64,000 nucleotides of DNA from Paraburkholderia rhizosphaerae (GCF_004366595.1 NZ_SORE01000005.1:186001-250000); one strand, 5' to 3'. Shown: positions 8,977-18,166, counted from the stretch's first letter. Program-made: numbers and translations. The notes: a model not told the origin generated them from the sequence alone.

Positions 8977-10593
8977 ATGAAATTAAAGCTGATGTTCGCG
9001 ACGGCGCTCGGCGCGCTCGTCATGTCGGCGGCAGGTCGCGCGCCGGCTGTCACCCTTCCCGCCGGCGTCACGCTGGCCGCGCAGCAGGAACTGACGCGCG
9101 ATGCGCAAATCGAGGTCGAATCGCTCGACCCCGCCCATATCGAAACCGTGATCACCAGTACGATCGGCAGCGATCTGTTCGAAGGTCTTACGCGCGTCGA
9201 CGCGGCGGGCAACGTCGCGCCCGGTGTCGCGACATCGTGGGAGCGCACCGCGCCCGATACATGGGTTTTCAAGCTGCGTCACGATGCGCGCTGGAGCAAC
9301 GGACAGCCGGTCACTGCAGCCGACTTTGTCTATTCATGGCAGCGGGTCGCCGACCCGAAAACAGGCTCGAAATATACGATCCTTGTCGAGTTCGTCAAGA
9401 ACGCGCGGGCGATCATCGCGGGCAAGGCGGCGCCGACGACGCTCGGCGTGCGTGCGATCGACCCGTACACGCTCGAAGTGAAGACCGAGACGCCTGTGTC
9501 ATTTTTCCTCGACGTGGTTGCAAAGGTGAATATGGCGCCGGTCAATCGCGACACGGTGGCGAAGTTCGGCTCTGCATGGACGCGTGCCGGCAATATGGTC
9601 AGCAACGGCGCGTATGTGCTGAGCGACTGGCAACCGAACAACCATATCGTGATGGTGAAGAACGGCCAGTACTGGGATGCCAAAGACGTCGCCATTACCA
9701 AGGTGACGTACCTGCCAATCGAAAGCGACGAAACCGCGCAGCGGATGTATCAGGCCGGACAGTTCGACTTTACGTACACGATTCCATCTGGCATTTACAC
9801 GCAGCTGCGCAAGCAGTTCGGCAGTGAGCTGAAATCCAGTCCGACGCTTGGCACTTACTACTTCACGCTGAACAATCAGGACCCCGCGTTGCGCGACAAA
9901 CGCGTGCGGCAGGCGCTATCGATGGTGGTCGATCGCGATCTGCTGACTGCGCGGCTGCTGCAGTCGGGCCAACAACCGGCGTATGGTCTGGTGGTGAAGG
10001 GCACGAAGGGCGCCGAGCCGTTCATACCGGATTGGGCATCGTGGCCGATGCAAAAGCGTGTCGATTTTGCGCGTGGCCTGATGAAGCAAGCGGGCTACTC
10101 CGACGCGAAACCGCTTACGCTGACGCTGACGTACAACACGAACGACGAAAACAAGAAAATCTCGCTGTTCCTCGCATCCGAATGGCGCACGAAGCTCGGT
10201 GTGAACACGAAGCTGGAGAACGTCGAATACAAGGTGCTGCTCAAGATGCGCCATGACGGCAAGACGCAGGTCGCGCGCAACGGCTGGTATATCGACTACA
10301 ACGATGCAACGTCCTTCCTCGACCTCGTACGCTGCAACAGTCCTCAAAATGACGCGCAGTATTGCAATCCGCAAGTCGACGCGTTGATCGACCAGGGCAA
10401 CCAGCAACTCGATGAAGCGAAACGGGCCGCGCTGCTGACTCAGGCGCACGTACTCGCGATGAACGACTATCCAGTCATTCCGCTCTATCAGTATTCGAAT
10501 AACCGGCTCGTGAAGCCCTACGTAGGCGGCTATTCGCTGGCGAACTACCTCGACCAGCGCCTGACGCAGGATATGTACATCGTCAAACACTGA
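8977..10593 (+). CDS. oppA: Oligopeptide ABC transporter substrate-binding protein
   Basis: 538 aa, periplasmic. The start at 8977 gives a clean signal peptide 'MKLKLMFATALGALVMSAAGRA'; an in-frame GTG at 8953 is less fitting. It has the SBP_bac_5 fold of OppA/MppA: N-terminal 'ESLDPAHIETVITSTIGSDLFEGL', 'PGVATSWERTAPDTWVFKLRHDARWSNGQPVTAADFVYSW' region, and the C-terminal 'QAHVLAMNDYPVIPLYQYSNNRLVKPYVGGY'. The length and blocks match the enterobacterial OppA/MppA branch rather than dipeptide DppA. First gene of a five-gene operon with gaps of at most 16 bases. Ligand: oligopeptides or murein peptides; not resolved. Confidence 0.9.
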   Translation: MKLKLMFATALGALVMSAAGRAPAVTLPAGVTLAAQQELTRDAQIEVESLDPAHIETVITSTIGSDLFEGLTRVDAAGNVAPGVATSWERTAPDTWVFKLRHDARWSNGQPVTAADFVYSWQRVADPKTGSKYTILVEFVKNARAIIAGKAAPTTLGVRAIDPYTLEVKTETPVSFFLDVVAKVNMAPVNRDTVAKFGSAWTRAGNMVSNGAYVLSDWQPNNHIVMVKNGQYWDAKDVAITKVTYLPIESDETAQRMYQAGQFDFTYTIPSGIYTQLRKQFGSELKSSPTLGTYYFTLNNQDPALRDKRVRQALSMVVDRDLLTARLLQSGQQPAYGLVVKGTKGAEPFIPDWASWPMQKRVDFARGLMKQAGYSDAKPLTLTLTYNTNDENKKISLFLASEWRTKLGVNTKLENVEYKVLLKMRHDGKTQVARNGWYIDYNDATSFLDLVRCNSPQNDAQYCNPQVDALIDQGNQQLDEAKRAALLTQAHVLAMNDYPVIPLYQYSNNRLVKPYVGGYSLANYLDQRLTQDMYIVKH

Positions 10594-10609
10594 GCAACGG
10601 AGCGCGCTG

Positions 10610-11548
10610 ATGTTCGCTTATACGCTACGCCGTACGCTGTGGGCGATTCCGACCGTGCTGGCCGTGATCACCCTCTGCTATCTGTTGCTGCATCTCACAC
10701 CAGGCGGGCCGTTCGACGCTGAACGCAAATTATCGTCGGCGGTGATGCAGAACCTGAACGCGAAATACCACCTCGATGAACCGTTGTGGCGCCAGTATCT
10801 GCGTTACCTCGGCGCACTGCTGCACGGTGATCTTGGGCCGTCGTTCCGCTACAGCGACTGGACCGTCAACGATCTCGTACGCAAGGCGTTGCCGGTCAGT
10901 CTCGGCGTCGGCGGTATTTCGGTGCCAATCGCGCTTGTGCTCGGCGTGGGTTTCGGCACGCTCGCCGCAGTGCGGCGCAACAGCCTGATCGATTACGGCG
11001 TGATGGTGCTTGGCAATATCGGCAACGTGGTGCCGTCGTTCGTGCTGGGCCCGGTGCTCGTATGGATTTTCGCGATTCTTCTGCACACCGCGAGCGGGCA
11101 CGGCTGGTTGCCCGCTGGCGGCTGGGGCGACGGCGCATGGTCATACCGCGTGCTGCCTGTCGCGTTGCTCACGGTGGTCAACATGGCGACGATTGCCCGC
11201 GTGATGCGCGGCAGCATGATTGAAGTGCTGTCGGGCAACTTCATTCGCACCGCGCGAGCGAAAGGGCTGCCGACACGCACGATCGTCTTGCGTCATGCGA
11301 TGAAGCCCGCGTTGATGCCGGTCGTGTCGCTGTTGGGCTCGGTATGCATTTCGTCGATTACCGCCGCGATCGTCACCGAATCGGTGTTCGCGTTGCCGGG
11401 GCTGGGTCAGCTCGTCGTGAACGGCGCGATCAATCGCGACTACACGCTCGTGCTCGGTCTCGTCGTGCTGACCACGGTCGCGGCCGTTCTGTTCAATCTG
11501 CTCGTCGATCTTGCGTACGCATGGCTCGACCCGCGCATCCGGTACTGA
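10610..11548 (+). CDS. oppB: Oligopeptide ABC transporter permease OppB
   Basis: 312 aa, six-TM inner-membrane permease. It starts 'MFAYTLRRTLWAIPTVLAVITLCYLLLHLTPGGPFD', the usual OppB first TM and 'TPGGPF' block, and carries the coupling-helix motif 'FIRTARAKGLPTRTIVLRHAMKPAL' that docks on OppD/OppF. Starts 16 bp after oppA with a GGAG-type site. Forms the peptide channel with OppC. Confidence 0.92.
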   Translation: MFAYTLRRTLWAIPTVLAVITLCYLLLHLTPGGPFDAERKLSSAVMQNLNAKYHLDEPLWRQYLRYLGALLHGDLGPSFRYSDWTVNDLVRKALPVSLGVGGISVPIALVLGVGFGTLAAVRRNSLIDYGVMVLGNIGNVVPSFVLGPVLVWIFAILLHTASGHGWLPAGGWGDGAWSYRVLPVALLTVVNMATIARVMRGSMIEVLSGNFIRTARAKGLPTRTIVLRHAMKPALMPVVSLLGSVCISSITAAIVTESVFALPGLGQLVVNGAINRDYTLVLGLVVLTTVAAVLFNLLVDLAYAWLDPRIRY

Positions 11549-11552
11549 CTTT

Positions 11553-12467
11553 ATGACTCGTTCATCCTTCGTTGCCGGTGCGGTTTCACCGTCTTCGTCA
11601 GCGGCGCCTCGGTTGCCGCGCTCGCGTAGCCCGCTTGCGACTGCATGTGCGCGCTTTGTGCGCAATCGCGCGGCCGTGGTTGCGCTCGCGGTGCTGCTGC
11701 TGGTTGTGCTCGCATGCTTTATCGGCCCGCTGCTGCTGCCTAACAACGCAATCGACAACGACTGGTCGGCCATCAGTCTTCCGCCCACGTTACAGGGTGC
11801 GCACTGGTTCGGCACCGACGAGGTTGGCCGCGATCTGCTCGTGCGTACCCTTGAAGGCGGCCGCGTGTCGCTCGAAGTCGGTTTGCTCGGCACATTCGTG
11901 TCGGGCGTATTCGGCGTCGCGTACGGTGCGATTTCCGGTTATGCCGGTGGCCGCACCGATGCGGTGATGATGCGCATCGTCGACATGATGTACGCGATTC
12001 CGTACATGCTGATCGCTATCCTGATGATGACGCTGTTCGGCCGTTCGTTCTATCTGGTCGTGCTGACGATCAGCGCATTTTCGTGGCTCGAGATGGCGCG
12101 CGTCGTGCGCGGCCAGACGCTGACGCTGCGCACGCGTGAGTTCGTCGACGCCGCGCGCGCGACAGGTGTGAAGCCGCGCGCGATCATCGCGCGCCATATC
12201 GTACCGAACCTGATCGGCGTGGTCGTCGTCTATGCGAGTGTGACGGTGCCCGGTATCGTGCTGACCGAATCGGTGCTGTCGTTCCTTGGGCTCGGTGTGC
12301 AGGAGCCGATGACGAGCTGGGGCGTGCTGGTGCAAGACGGCGCGCAGAAGCTTGAAGCGATGCCGTGGCTGCTGCTGTGTCCGGCGACGATGCTTTGCAC
12401 GACACTGTATTGCGTAGGCTTCGTCGGCGACGGCCTGCGCGATGCGTTCGATCCGAAGGAGCGTTGA
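11553..12467 (+). CDS. oppC: Oligopeptide ABC transporter permease OppC
   Basis: 304 aa. A Ser/Pro-rich cytoplasmic N-terminus (about 1-40), TM1 'AAVVALAVLLLVVLACFIGPLLL', then four or five more TMs. The EAA coupling loop 'EFVDAARATGVKPRAIIARHIVPNLIG' is present, as is 'HWFGTDEVGRDLLVRTLEG', a hallmark of OppC/DppC. The ATG at 11553 is four bases after the oppB stop; earlier in-frame Met codons lie inside oppB. The stop is one base from oppD. Confidence 0.92.
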   Translation: MTRSSFVAGAVSPSSSAAPRLPRSRSPLATACARFVRNRAAVVALAVLLLVVLACFIGPLLLPNNAIDNDWSAISLPPTLQGAHWFGTDEVGRDLLVRTLEGGRVSLEVGLLGTFVSGVFGVAYGAISGYAGGRTDAVMMRIVDMMYAIPYMLIAILMMTLFGRSFYLVVLTISAFSWLEMARVVRGQTLTLRTREFVDAARATGVKPRAIIARHIVPNLIGVVVVYASVTVPGIVLTESVLSFLGLGVQEPMTSWGVLVQDGAQKLEAMPWLLLCPATMLCTTLYCVGFVGDGLRDAFDPKER

Positions 12468-12468
12468 A

Positions 12469-13464
12469 ATGGCGCTGCTGGACGTGAAGAACCTGCGCGT
12501 GCGCTTTGCGCGTCACGACGGCGCACCGGTCGATGCGGTGCAGGACGTATCGTTCTCGCTCGACAGCGGGCGCACGCTTGGCATCGTCGGCGAATCCGGG
12601 TCGGGCAAGAGTCAGACGGTGATGGCGCTGCTCGGGCTGATCGCGTCGAACGGCACGGTATCCGGTGAGGCGGCCTATCGCGGGCAGGATCTGTTGAAGC
12701 TGAATCCGCGCGAACTGAACCGTATTCGCGGCGACCGCATCGCGATGATCTTTCAGGACCCGATGACGTCGCTCAACCCGTTCCTGACAATCGAGCGCCA
12801 GATGACCGAGGCGTTGCAGCTGCATCGACAGATGTCGCGCCGTTCGGCGCGGCGTCTCGCGATCGATGCGCTCGATAGCGTGCGGATTCCGGATGCGGCG
12901 CGGCGTATCGGCATGTATCCGCATGAGTTCTCCGGCGGCATGCGCCAACGCGTGATGATTGCGATGGCGCTCTTGTGCGAGCCGGATATTCTGATTGCCG
13001 ACGAACCCACCACCGCACTCGATGTCACCGTGCAGGCGCAAATCATCGAACTGTTGCGCGATCTGAACCGTGAACGCGGCACGGCGATCATTTTGATTAC
13101 GCATGACATGGGTGTCGTCGCGGGGCTTTGCGACGATGTGATGGTGATGTATGGCGGCCGCACGGTCGAGCATGCAAGTGCACAGTCGCTGTTCGCGGCG
13201 CCTCGCCATCCGTACACGATGGGGTTGCTCGATGCGTTGCCGCGTCTCACCGACGAAGGCGATGCGCCGTTGCGCACGATTCCGGGCAATCCGCCGCTGC
13301 CTGGTATGGTTGGCGAAGGTTGCGCGTTCGCGCCGCGCTGTGCGCATGCGAGCGAAGTGTGCCGCGTCGAGCGGCCGCTGTTGCACGCATTCGAAGGCCG
13401 ATCGCGCGCGTGCCATAAAACGGTAGCGGAAATCGCGAGCTTGCGAATCGGAGCACAGACATGA
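12469..13464 (+). CDS. oppD: Oligopeptide ABC transporter ATP-binding protein OppD
   Basis: 331 aa cytoplasmic ATPase. Walker A 'GESGSGKS', Q-loop 'MIFQDPMTSLNP', signature 'SGGMRQRVMIAMAL', Walker B 'DILIADEPTTALD' and H-loop 'LITHDMGVV' are all intact. The C-terminal extension 'GCAFAPRCAHASEVC' carries the Cys cluster common in OppD/DppD, associated with an Fe-S centre in some members. ATG at 12469 follows 'AAGGAG'. It overlaps oppF by ATGA and heterodimerises with it. Confidence 0.93.
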   Translation: MALLDVKNLRVRFARHDGAPVDAVQDVSFSLDSGRTLGIVGESGSGKSQTVMALLGLIASNGTVSGEAAYRGQDLLKLNPRELNRIRGDRIAMIFQDPMTSLNPFLTIERQMTEALQLHRQMSRRSARRLAIDALDSVRIPDAARRIGMYPHEFSGGMRQRVMIAMALLCEPDILIADEPTTALDVTVQAQIIELLRDLNRERGTAIILITHDMGVVAGLCDDVMVMYGGRTVEHASAQSLFAAPRHPYTMGLLDALPRLTDEGDAPLRTIPGNPPLPGMVGEGCAFAPRCAHASEVCRVERPLLHAFEGRSRACHKTVAEIASLRIGAQT

Positions 13465-14504
13465 CAGCACATTCACCGCATAAAAATGTTGAAGATGCCG
13501 ACGCACCCTTGCTGTCAGTCGAAGATCTGACCGTTCATTTCAGCGTTGCTCGCGCCGGACGACGCGCGCTGCCGTGGTCGCCGAAGGCGACGGTGCGCGC
13601 AGTGGAGCGCGTATCGTTCGACGTGCGGCGCGGCGAGACGGTCGGCCTTGTCGGCGAATCCGGCTGTGGCAAGTCGACGCTTGCGCGCGCGCTGATCGGG
13701 CTCGTGCCGGTGACCGGCGGCAGCATCCTCTGGCGCGGCGAGGAAACTGTGCTCGGCGCGCGTCGGGAGTTGGCGCGCTTGCGTCGTGACGTGCAGATGA
13801 TCTTTCAGGACCCGCTCGCATCGCTGGACCCACGGATGACGATTGAGCAGATCGTCGCGGAGCCGTTAAAAGCACATCGTCCCGACATCGCCCGCGCCGA
13901 ATTGCGCAGGCGCGTGCAGACAATGCTCGAACGCGTCGGTCTTAACGCGTACCATCTGCCGCGCTATCCGCATGAATTTTCGGGAGGACAATGCCAGCGT
14001 GTCGGTATTGCGCGTGCGTTGATCAGTGAGCCACGGCTCGTGATTTGTGACGAGCCGGTTTCCGCGCTCGATGTTTCGATTCAGGCGCAAATCGTTAACT
14101 TGTTGCGCGACTTGCAGCGCGAGTTGTCTTTGTCATTGCTGTTTGTCGCGCACGATCTGGCGGTGGTCAAGGCGATCAGCCATCGTGTGCTGGTGATGTA
14201 CCTCGGGCGGGTGATGGAGTTCGGCACGAAAGAGGCCGTGTACGGCGAGCCGATGCACCCTTATACGCGTGCGCTGCTATCGGCGGTGCCGACACCGGAT
14301 CCGGCCGTCGAGCGGGCGCGGAGTCATTTGCTGTTGCGTGGCGAGATTCCGTCGCCGCTCGATCCACCGTCAGGCTGCGTGTTCCGGACACGTTGCCCGC
14401 AGGCGATCGATGCATGCGCGGGGGACGTGCCCGCTGTGCGCGCATGGCCGCCGCGGCCAGGCAAGGTGGCTTGCATTCGGGCAGGTGAACACGACAGACG
14501 CTAG
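13461..14504 (+). CDS. oppF: Oligopeptide ABC transporter ATP-binding protein OppF
   Basis: 347 aa ATPase, last gene of the opp operon, starting inside the oppD stop (ATGA). Walker A 'GESGCGKS', 'MIFQDPLASLDP', signature 'SGGQCQRVGIARAL', Walker B 'RLVICDEPVSALD', H-loop 'FVAHDLAVV', and the C-terminal 'SGCVFRTRCPQAIDAC' Cys cluster. A short insert 'RAGRRALPWSPKAT' before the first beta strand is typical of OppF. Together with OppD it powers peptide import. Confidence 0.93.
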   Translation: MTAHSPHKNVEDADAPLLSVEDLTVHFSVARAGRRALPWSPKATVRAVERVSFDVRRGETVGLVGESGCGKSTLARALIGLVPVTGGSILWRGEETVLGARRELARLRRDVQMIFQDPLASLDPRMTIEQIVAEPLKAHRPDIARAELRRRVQTMLERVGLNAYHLPRYPHEFSGGQCQRVGIARALISEPRLVICDEPVSALDVSIQAQIVNLLRDLQRELSLSLLFVAHDLAVVKAISHRVLVMYLGRVMEFGTKEAVYGEPMHPYTRALLSAVPTPDPAVERARSHLLLRGEIPSPLDPPSGCVFRTRCPQAIDACAGDVPAVRAWPPRPGKVACIRAGEHDRR

Positions 14505-14589
14505 ATGTGCGTTGGCGTTGCTTTGCGTTGCCCTCAAAAATGCATCGCCTGGCATAAAGGAATATCCGCGTCGCGGGCCTGTTATCTGT

Positions 14590-14611
14590 TGTCGGAGAGT
14601 TAATTCCGACA
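14590..14611. repeat. Dyad upstream of folE
   Basis: Perfect 7-base arms TGTCGGA / TCCGACA around eight bases, ending 31 bp before the folE ATG. A plausible operator or small leader hairpin; no T-run follows. Confidence 0.4.
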
Positions 14612-14642
14612 GCAGTGGCTGCCCGATTAACGTGGAGAAGCG

Positions 14643-15299
14643 ATGAGTTATCCTGGACACCAGTATGGGCGAAATGACGCGCCGTGCGTGCCGTCCGCCG
14701 GCGGCATTGCGCGCGTGCGGCCGTTCGATGCGGCCGCATTCGAAACGGCGGTGACCGCGATGTTGACCGCTGCGGGTGTCGACGTCGAAAGCGAACACCT
14801 GCGTCTCTCTGCGCAATGCGTGCGGGAATTATGGCAACAGCGGCTGCTCGACGGCTACGATGTCGACTCTGCTGACGCGCTGGGCAATGGTTTCGCCGAC
14901 GCGCGCCGCGACGTCGTGATCATGCGAGGTATTACCGTGCATGGGATGTGTCCGCATCATCTGCTGCCGTTTCGCGGCGTCGCGCATATCGCCTATCTGC
15001 CGGGCGGGCGCCTGTACGGATTCGGTGGCCTGACCCGCCTGGTCGATGCGGTATGTCACCGGTTCGTCTATCAGGAGTGGGCGACGGATGCGATCGCGAA
15101 TGCGCTGGTCGCGCATGGCCACGCACGCGGCGCGGCCTGCGTGATCGAAGCCGAACAGCTATGCCAACTGATCGGCGAAGTGCGACGTGGTGACGAACGG
15201 GTTGTGACGCAGTCGTTCGCCGGCGAATTCAGTAAGAACAGCGCCGCACGGGCTGAATTTCTCCGCGTAATCGGCACGAGCGGCACGAGCGGCGCTTAG
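14643..15299 (+). CDS. folE: GTP cyclohydrolase I (FolE-type)
   Basis: 218 aa. GTP cyclohydrolase I converts GTP to dihydroneopterin triphosphate for folate or pterin synthesis. The zinc site is visible: 'HGMCPHHLLPF' gives Cys103 and His106, and 'EAEQLC' gives Cys174, matching Cys110/His113/Cys181 of the E. coli enzyme. The motif reads CPHH where the E. coli type has CEHH. The C-terminal 'TQSFAGEFSKNSAARAEFLRVI' fits the family tail. ATG at 14643 has GGAG seven bases upstream. It stands alone between opp and the protease; in Burkholderiaceae such copies may serve pterin cofactors rather than folate (inference). Confidence 0.88.
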   Translation: MSYPGHQYGRNDAPCVPSAGGIARVRPFDAAAFETAVTAMLTAAGVDVESEHLRLSAQCVRELWQQRLLDGYDVDSADALGNGFADARRDVVIMRGITVHGMCPHHLLPFRGVAHIAYLPGGRLYGFGGLTRLVDAVCHRFVYQEWATDAIANALVAHGHARGAACVIEAEQLCQLIGEVRRGDERVVTQSFAGEFSKNSAARAEFLRVIGTSGTSGA

Positions 15300-15387
15300 C
15301 CAGTCCCCGGGTGGTGCGGCGCGCGATACCCTTGAAAAACCGCGGACACACCCTGCATGTGCGGACCCAATTATCTGGAGCCATGCG

Positions 15388-16422
15388 ATGGGAAGCCGTC
15401 CCCGTTTCATCGACGATTTATCAGGCCCAGCGCCGGACTTGCCCGAACCGGCCGGCATCCTTCCTTCCGCGTCATCGGACGATGCCTTGCTCGACGCCTA
15501 TTCGCGAACCGTGATCGGCGCGCTCGACCGCGTGCGCCCGGCGGTCGCGTTTATTGCGGTCGAAAGGCGGCTGCCCGATGGCCGTGCCGCGCATGCGGGG
15601 ACCGGCTCGGGCTTTCTTTTTACACCAGACGGGTATCTGCTCACGAACAGCCACGTTGTACATGGCGCAACGCACATTCGCGTGACGCTCGCCGATGGCG
15701 CGAAGTTCGACGCCGACCTGGTCGGCGACGATCCGCATACCGATCTCGCCGTGCTGCGCATCGGATCCGCCGAACCGCTGCCGCACGTCGAACTCGGCGA
15801 TTCCGGCAAGCTGCGCGTCGGGCAGATCGCGATTGCGGTGGGTAATCCGCTCGGACTCGAGCAGACCGTGACGACCGGCGTCGTTTCGGCGCTTGGCCGG
15901 TCGCTGCGTGCCAATTCGGGCCGGATGATCTACGACGTGATTCAAACCGACGCCGCGTTGAACCCCGGCAATTCGGGTGGCCCGCTCATCAATTCGGCGG
16001 GTCAGGTGATCGGTGTGAATACCGCGATCATTCCAGGTGCGCAGGCGATCTGTTTCGCGACCGCGATCGATACCGCGAAGTGGGTGATCATGCAGATCTT
16101 CGCGCACGGCCGCGTACGGCGCGCGTATATCGGCGTTGCCGGCACGACGGTCGTGTTGCCGCGGCGTGTGCAGCGCTATTTCGGTTTGACGTCCGATAGC
16201 GCGGTGCATGTGATGGAGGTGGTCATCGATAGTCCCGCCGCGCAGGCCGGCATTCGGACCGACGATCGGATCGTCTCGATTGACTCGTTGCCGGTGGACG
16301 GTGTCGATTCGCTGCAGCGAGTGCTCGACGCGTCGAGAATCGATCGCGCGGTGAGTTTGACGACATTGCGCGGCGCGCAGCGGCTCGAATTGACCGTGAC
16401 ACCCGTCGAGCAGACTGGCTAA
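15388..16422 (+). CDS. DegP/HtrA-like serine protease with one PDZ domain
   Basis: 344 aa S1C-family trypsin-like protease. The catalytic triad is complete: His89 in 'LLTNSHVV', Asp119 in 'HTDLAVL', Ser196 in 'NPGNSGGPL'. One PDZ domain follows (about 235-335, 'DSPAAQAGIRTDDRIVSIDSLPVDG'). Unlike DegP/DegS there is no hydrophobic signal or anchor: the first 45 residues are acidic and Pro-rich. It may therefore be cytoplasmic, or the start may be misplaced, although no upstream in-frame hydrophobic segment is seen. Ribosome site GGAG near 15374. Overall it resembles the soluble trypsin-PDZ proteins common in Burkholderiaceae. Confidence 0.88.
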   Translation: MGSRPRFIDDLSGPAPDLPEPAGILPSASSDDALLDAYSRTVIGALDRVRPAVAFIAVERRLPDGRAAHAGTGSGFLFTPDGYLLTNSHVVHGATHIRVTLADGAKFDADLVGDDPHTDLAVLRIGSAEPLPHVELGDSGKLRVGQIAIAVGNPLGLEQTVTTGVVSALGRSLRANSGRMIYDVIQTDAALNPGNSGGPLINSAGQVIGVNTAIIPGAQAICFATAIDTAKWVIMQIFAHGRVRRAYIGVAGTTVVLPRRVQRYFGLTSDSAVHVMEVVIDSPAAQAGIRTDDRIVSIDSLPVDGVDSLQRVLDASRIDRAVSLTTLRGAQRLELTVTPVEQTG

Positions 16423-16449
16423 CGTATCCGCTCAGTAAGTGCTTCGGCA

Positions 16450-16716
16450 TTACAGCACCGCTTGGGGATCGAGCAGCTTATCGAGGCGGCCTGATGTGTC
16501 GAGTGCCTCCAGGTCGTCGAACCCGCCGACGTGATACGTGCCGATATAAATCTGCGGGACCGTACGATCCACATCGCGTTGCCAAAGCGCGATCGCGGAT
16601 CCGCGCGCGCCGGCAATCGTGATTTCGTGAAAACCCAGGTCTTTGCGTTTCAACAGCGCTTTGGCGGCGGCGCAAAGGTCGCAGTCGGGACGCGTGTAAA
16701 TCGTGATCGAGTTCAT
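16450..16716 (-). CDS. grxC: Glutaredoxin (GrxC-like)
   Basis: 88 aa, standard glutaredoxin-3 length. It begins 'MNSITIYTRPDCDLCAAAKALL' with the dithiol motif as CDLC rather than CPYC, then the cis-Pro block 'DRTVPQIYIG' and 'HVGGFDDLEALD', which binds glutathione. Reduces disulfides and GSH-mixed disulfides in the cytoplasm. The ATG at 16716 has GGAAGG upstream; an ATG eight codons earlier is less likely. Convergent with the protease gene. The altered active-site dipeptide may shift redox potential (inference). Confidence 0.87.
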   Translation of the reverse strand: MNSITIYTRPDCDLCAAAKALLKRKDLGFHEITIAGARGSAIALWQRDVDRTVPQIYIGTYHVGGFDDLEALDTSGRLDKLLDPQAVL

Positions 16717-16893
16717 CGTTTTCGCCTTCCGGCGCGGCACGCAGCGCAGTGCATTACTGCAATCGACCGCGCCGCTACGCCTTCCGATAAGCAGGTTACC
16801 GTCGTGACGGCTTGAACCTTACTATAGGCGTGCGTTTGATGCGCGTGAAGCGCGCAACGGATCATCCGCATGCTCGAACGGATCAACGCGCGC

Positions 16894-16954
16894 GGGTGCG
16901 GCGCGTGCGGCGCGTGCGGCGAGTGCGGCGAGTGCGGCGAGTGCGGCGAGTGCG
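16894..16954. repeat. 9-bp tandem repeat just past the AraC gene stop
   Basis: About seven copies of a GTGCGGCG(A/C) unit with period exactly nine, GTGCG recurring at 16896, 16905, 16914, 16923, 16932, 16941 and 16950. It ends one base before the TAA of the minus-strand AraC gene (stop at 16956-16958). If read on the plus strand it would encode Cys-Gly-Glu/Ala repeats, but no ribosome site or partner supports that. A slippage-prone simple repeat. Confidence 0.85.
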
Positions 16955-16955
16955 A

Positions 16956-17969
16956 TTACCCGGCGCTGTCCATTTCCGCATCGTCAGTCAGCTTTGCATG
17001 CGCGTTGCCGCCTGACGTGCGCCAGCGCGACGGCGTGATACCGGTGTGGCGTTTGAAGATACGCTGGAATGCGGCATCCGATTGATAGCCGACGGCTTCG
17101 CCAATGTCGGCGACGGGCCGCGTGGTTTGTAGCAACAGGCGCCCGGCGACCGTCATGCGGACCTCCGTCAGCACGTCAGTGGCGGAGCGGCCGATTGCTT
17201 CCTGAAACTGACGGACGAAAGTCGCGCGCGACATATTGCACAGCGCGGCGAACTGATCGAGCGACCATGGTTCGCCAGGTTTGTCGAACATCGCGGTGAT
17301 GGCCGGTTGCAGACGCGGCCGGCCAGCCAGCGCGAGCAGTCCATGCGGAGGCTGCGCGGAAGTTTCGGTCGCAAAACGCAGCGTCAGTCCGAACAGCGCG
17401 GCCGATAGATGATTGACCAGCGTCTCGCTGCCCGGCCCCTGGTCGGTCGCTTCTTCGCGCATCAGTTCGATCAACCGCGTAAGCCGCGTGCCTGAATTGA
17501 GCGGCTTGGTGTTGTGATTGTCGTTTTCGTACGCGCGCGCGTCTGCGCGTTGCGGTGCGCTATGAACAATCAACCTCCCCGGCAGATGATCGCGCAGCAG
17601 ACGATCGGGTACTGCACCGACAAGAAAGCGACCGCAAAGCAGATCGGCTGCAACACCCGGTGCTCCGTTCTCCACGATGAGCAGCGATTCGTTCTGCCGT
17701 TCGATTGGCGGCCTCGGCAATTTGCCGCTGCCGTCATGTATCCGGTGCGGGCTGCCCGCGGGAAACAGCACGATATCCCCGGGCACCAGTCGCTCGGGCG
17801 GCCCGTTGCCATCTTCGACGACCGCCGTGCCAGAGAGCAGCACGTGATACGGAATCTCGCGCATGCCGGCGGTATCTTCCTCGATTGCCCACGGTGCGCC
17901 GAAGTGACAGCGCACTTCAAGCCGGCCGCTGACTGGCATCAGCGAAAGAAGACGGCTCAACAAATCCAT
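16956..17969 (-). CDS. AraC-family transcriptional regulator with N-terminal cupin
   Basis: 337 aa. Residues about 1-170 are an AraC-binding cupin ('MDLLSRLLSLMPVSGRLEVRCHFGAPW', then 'LVPGDIVLFPAGSPHRI'), and about 235-330 a double helix-turn-helix ('WSLDQFAALCNMSRATFVRQFQEAIG' and 'RPVADIGEAVGYQSDAAFQRIFKRHTGITPSRWR'). The start at 17969 fits the family N-terminus 'MD.LSRLLSL'. The cupin class is that of RclR-like and related regulators. No gene sits divergently close to it, so its target is unknown. The stop lies beside the 9-bp repeat array. Confidence 0.9.
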   Translation of the reverse strand: MDLLSRLLSLMPVSGRLEVRCHFGAPWAIEEDTAGMREIPYHVLLSGTAVVEDGNGPPERLVPGDIVLFPAGSPHRIHDGSGKLPRPPIERQNESLLIVENGAPGVAADLLCGRFLVGAVPDRLLRDHLPGRLIVHSAPQRADARAYENDNHNTKPLNSGTRLTRLIELMREEATDQGPGSETLVNHLSAALFGLTLRFATETSAQPPHGLLALAGRPRLQPAITAMFDKPGEPWSLDQFAALCNMSRATFVRQFQEAIGRSATDVLTEVRMTVAGRLLLQTTRPVADIGEAVGYQSDAAFQRIFKRHTGITPSRWRTSGGNAHAKLTDDAEMDSAG

Positions 17970-18166
17970 AAGAACGGGCGCATGTTTTGTAGTCGTTTGG
18001 AGGGTGACATCTGCGCTGCGTCGCTGCACGGTTCGCAACGGCGAGCAGTCTCGTCTGAGTGTTGTCAGATTTTACTGGAACGAGGGAGCGGTCGCAGCGA
18101 GGGGCTGCGCGTTCAGATCGCGGGCGCGCTGCGCGATCGGGAGGGCGGCCAGGTTTGGAGCCCCAC

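Noticed and set aside
16870-17085. Cys-rich 71-codon open frame with CGE repeats
   Set aside because: Its repeats arise from the 9-bp DNA array, the rest is antisense to the AraC gene, and no ribosome site precedes it.
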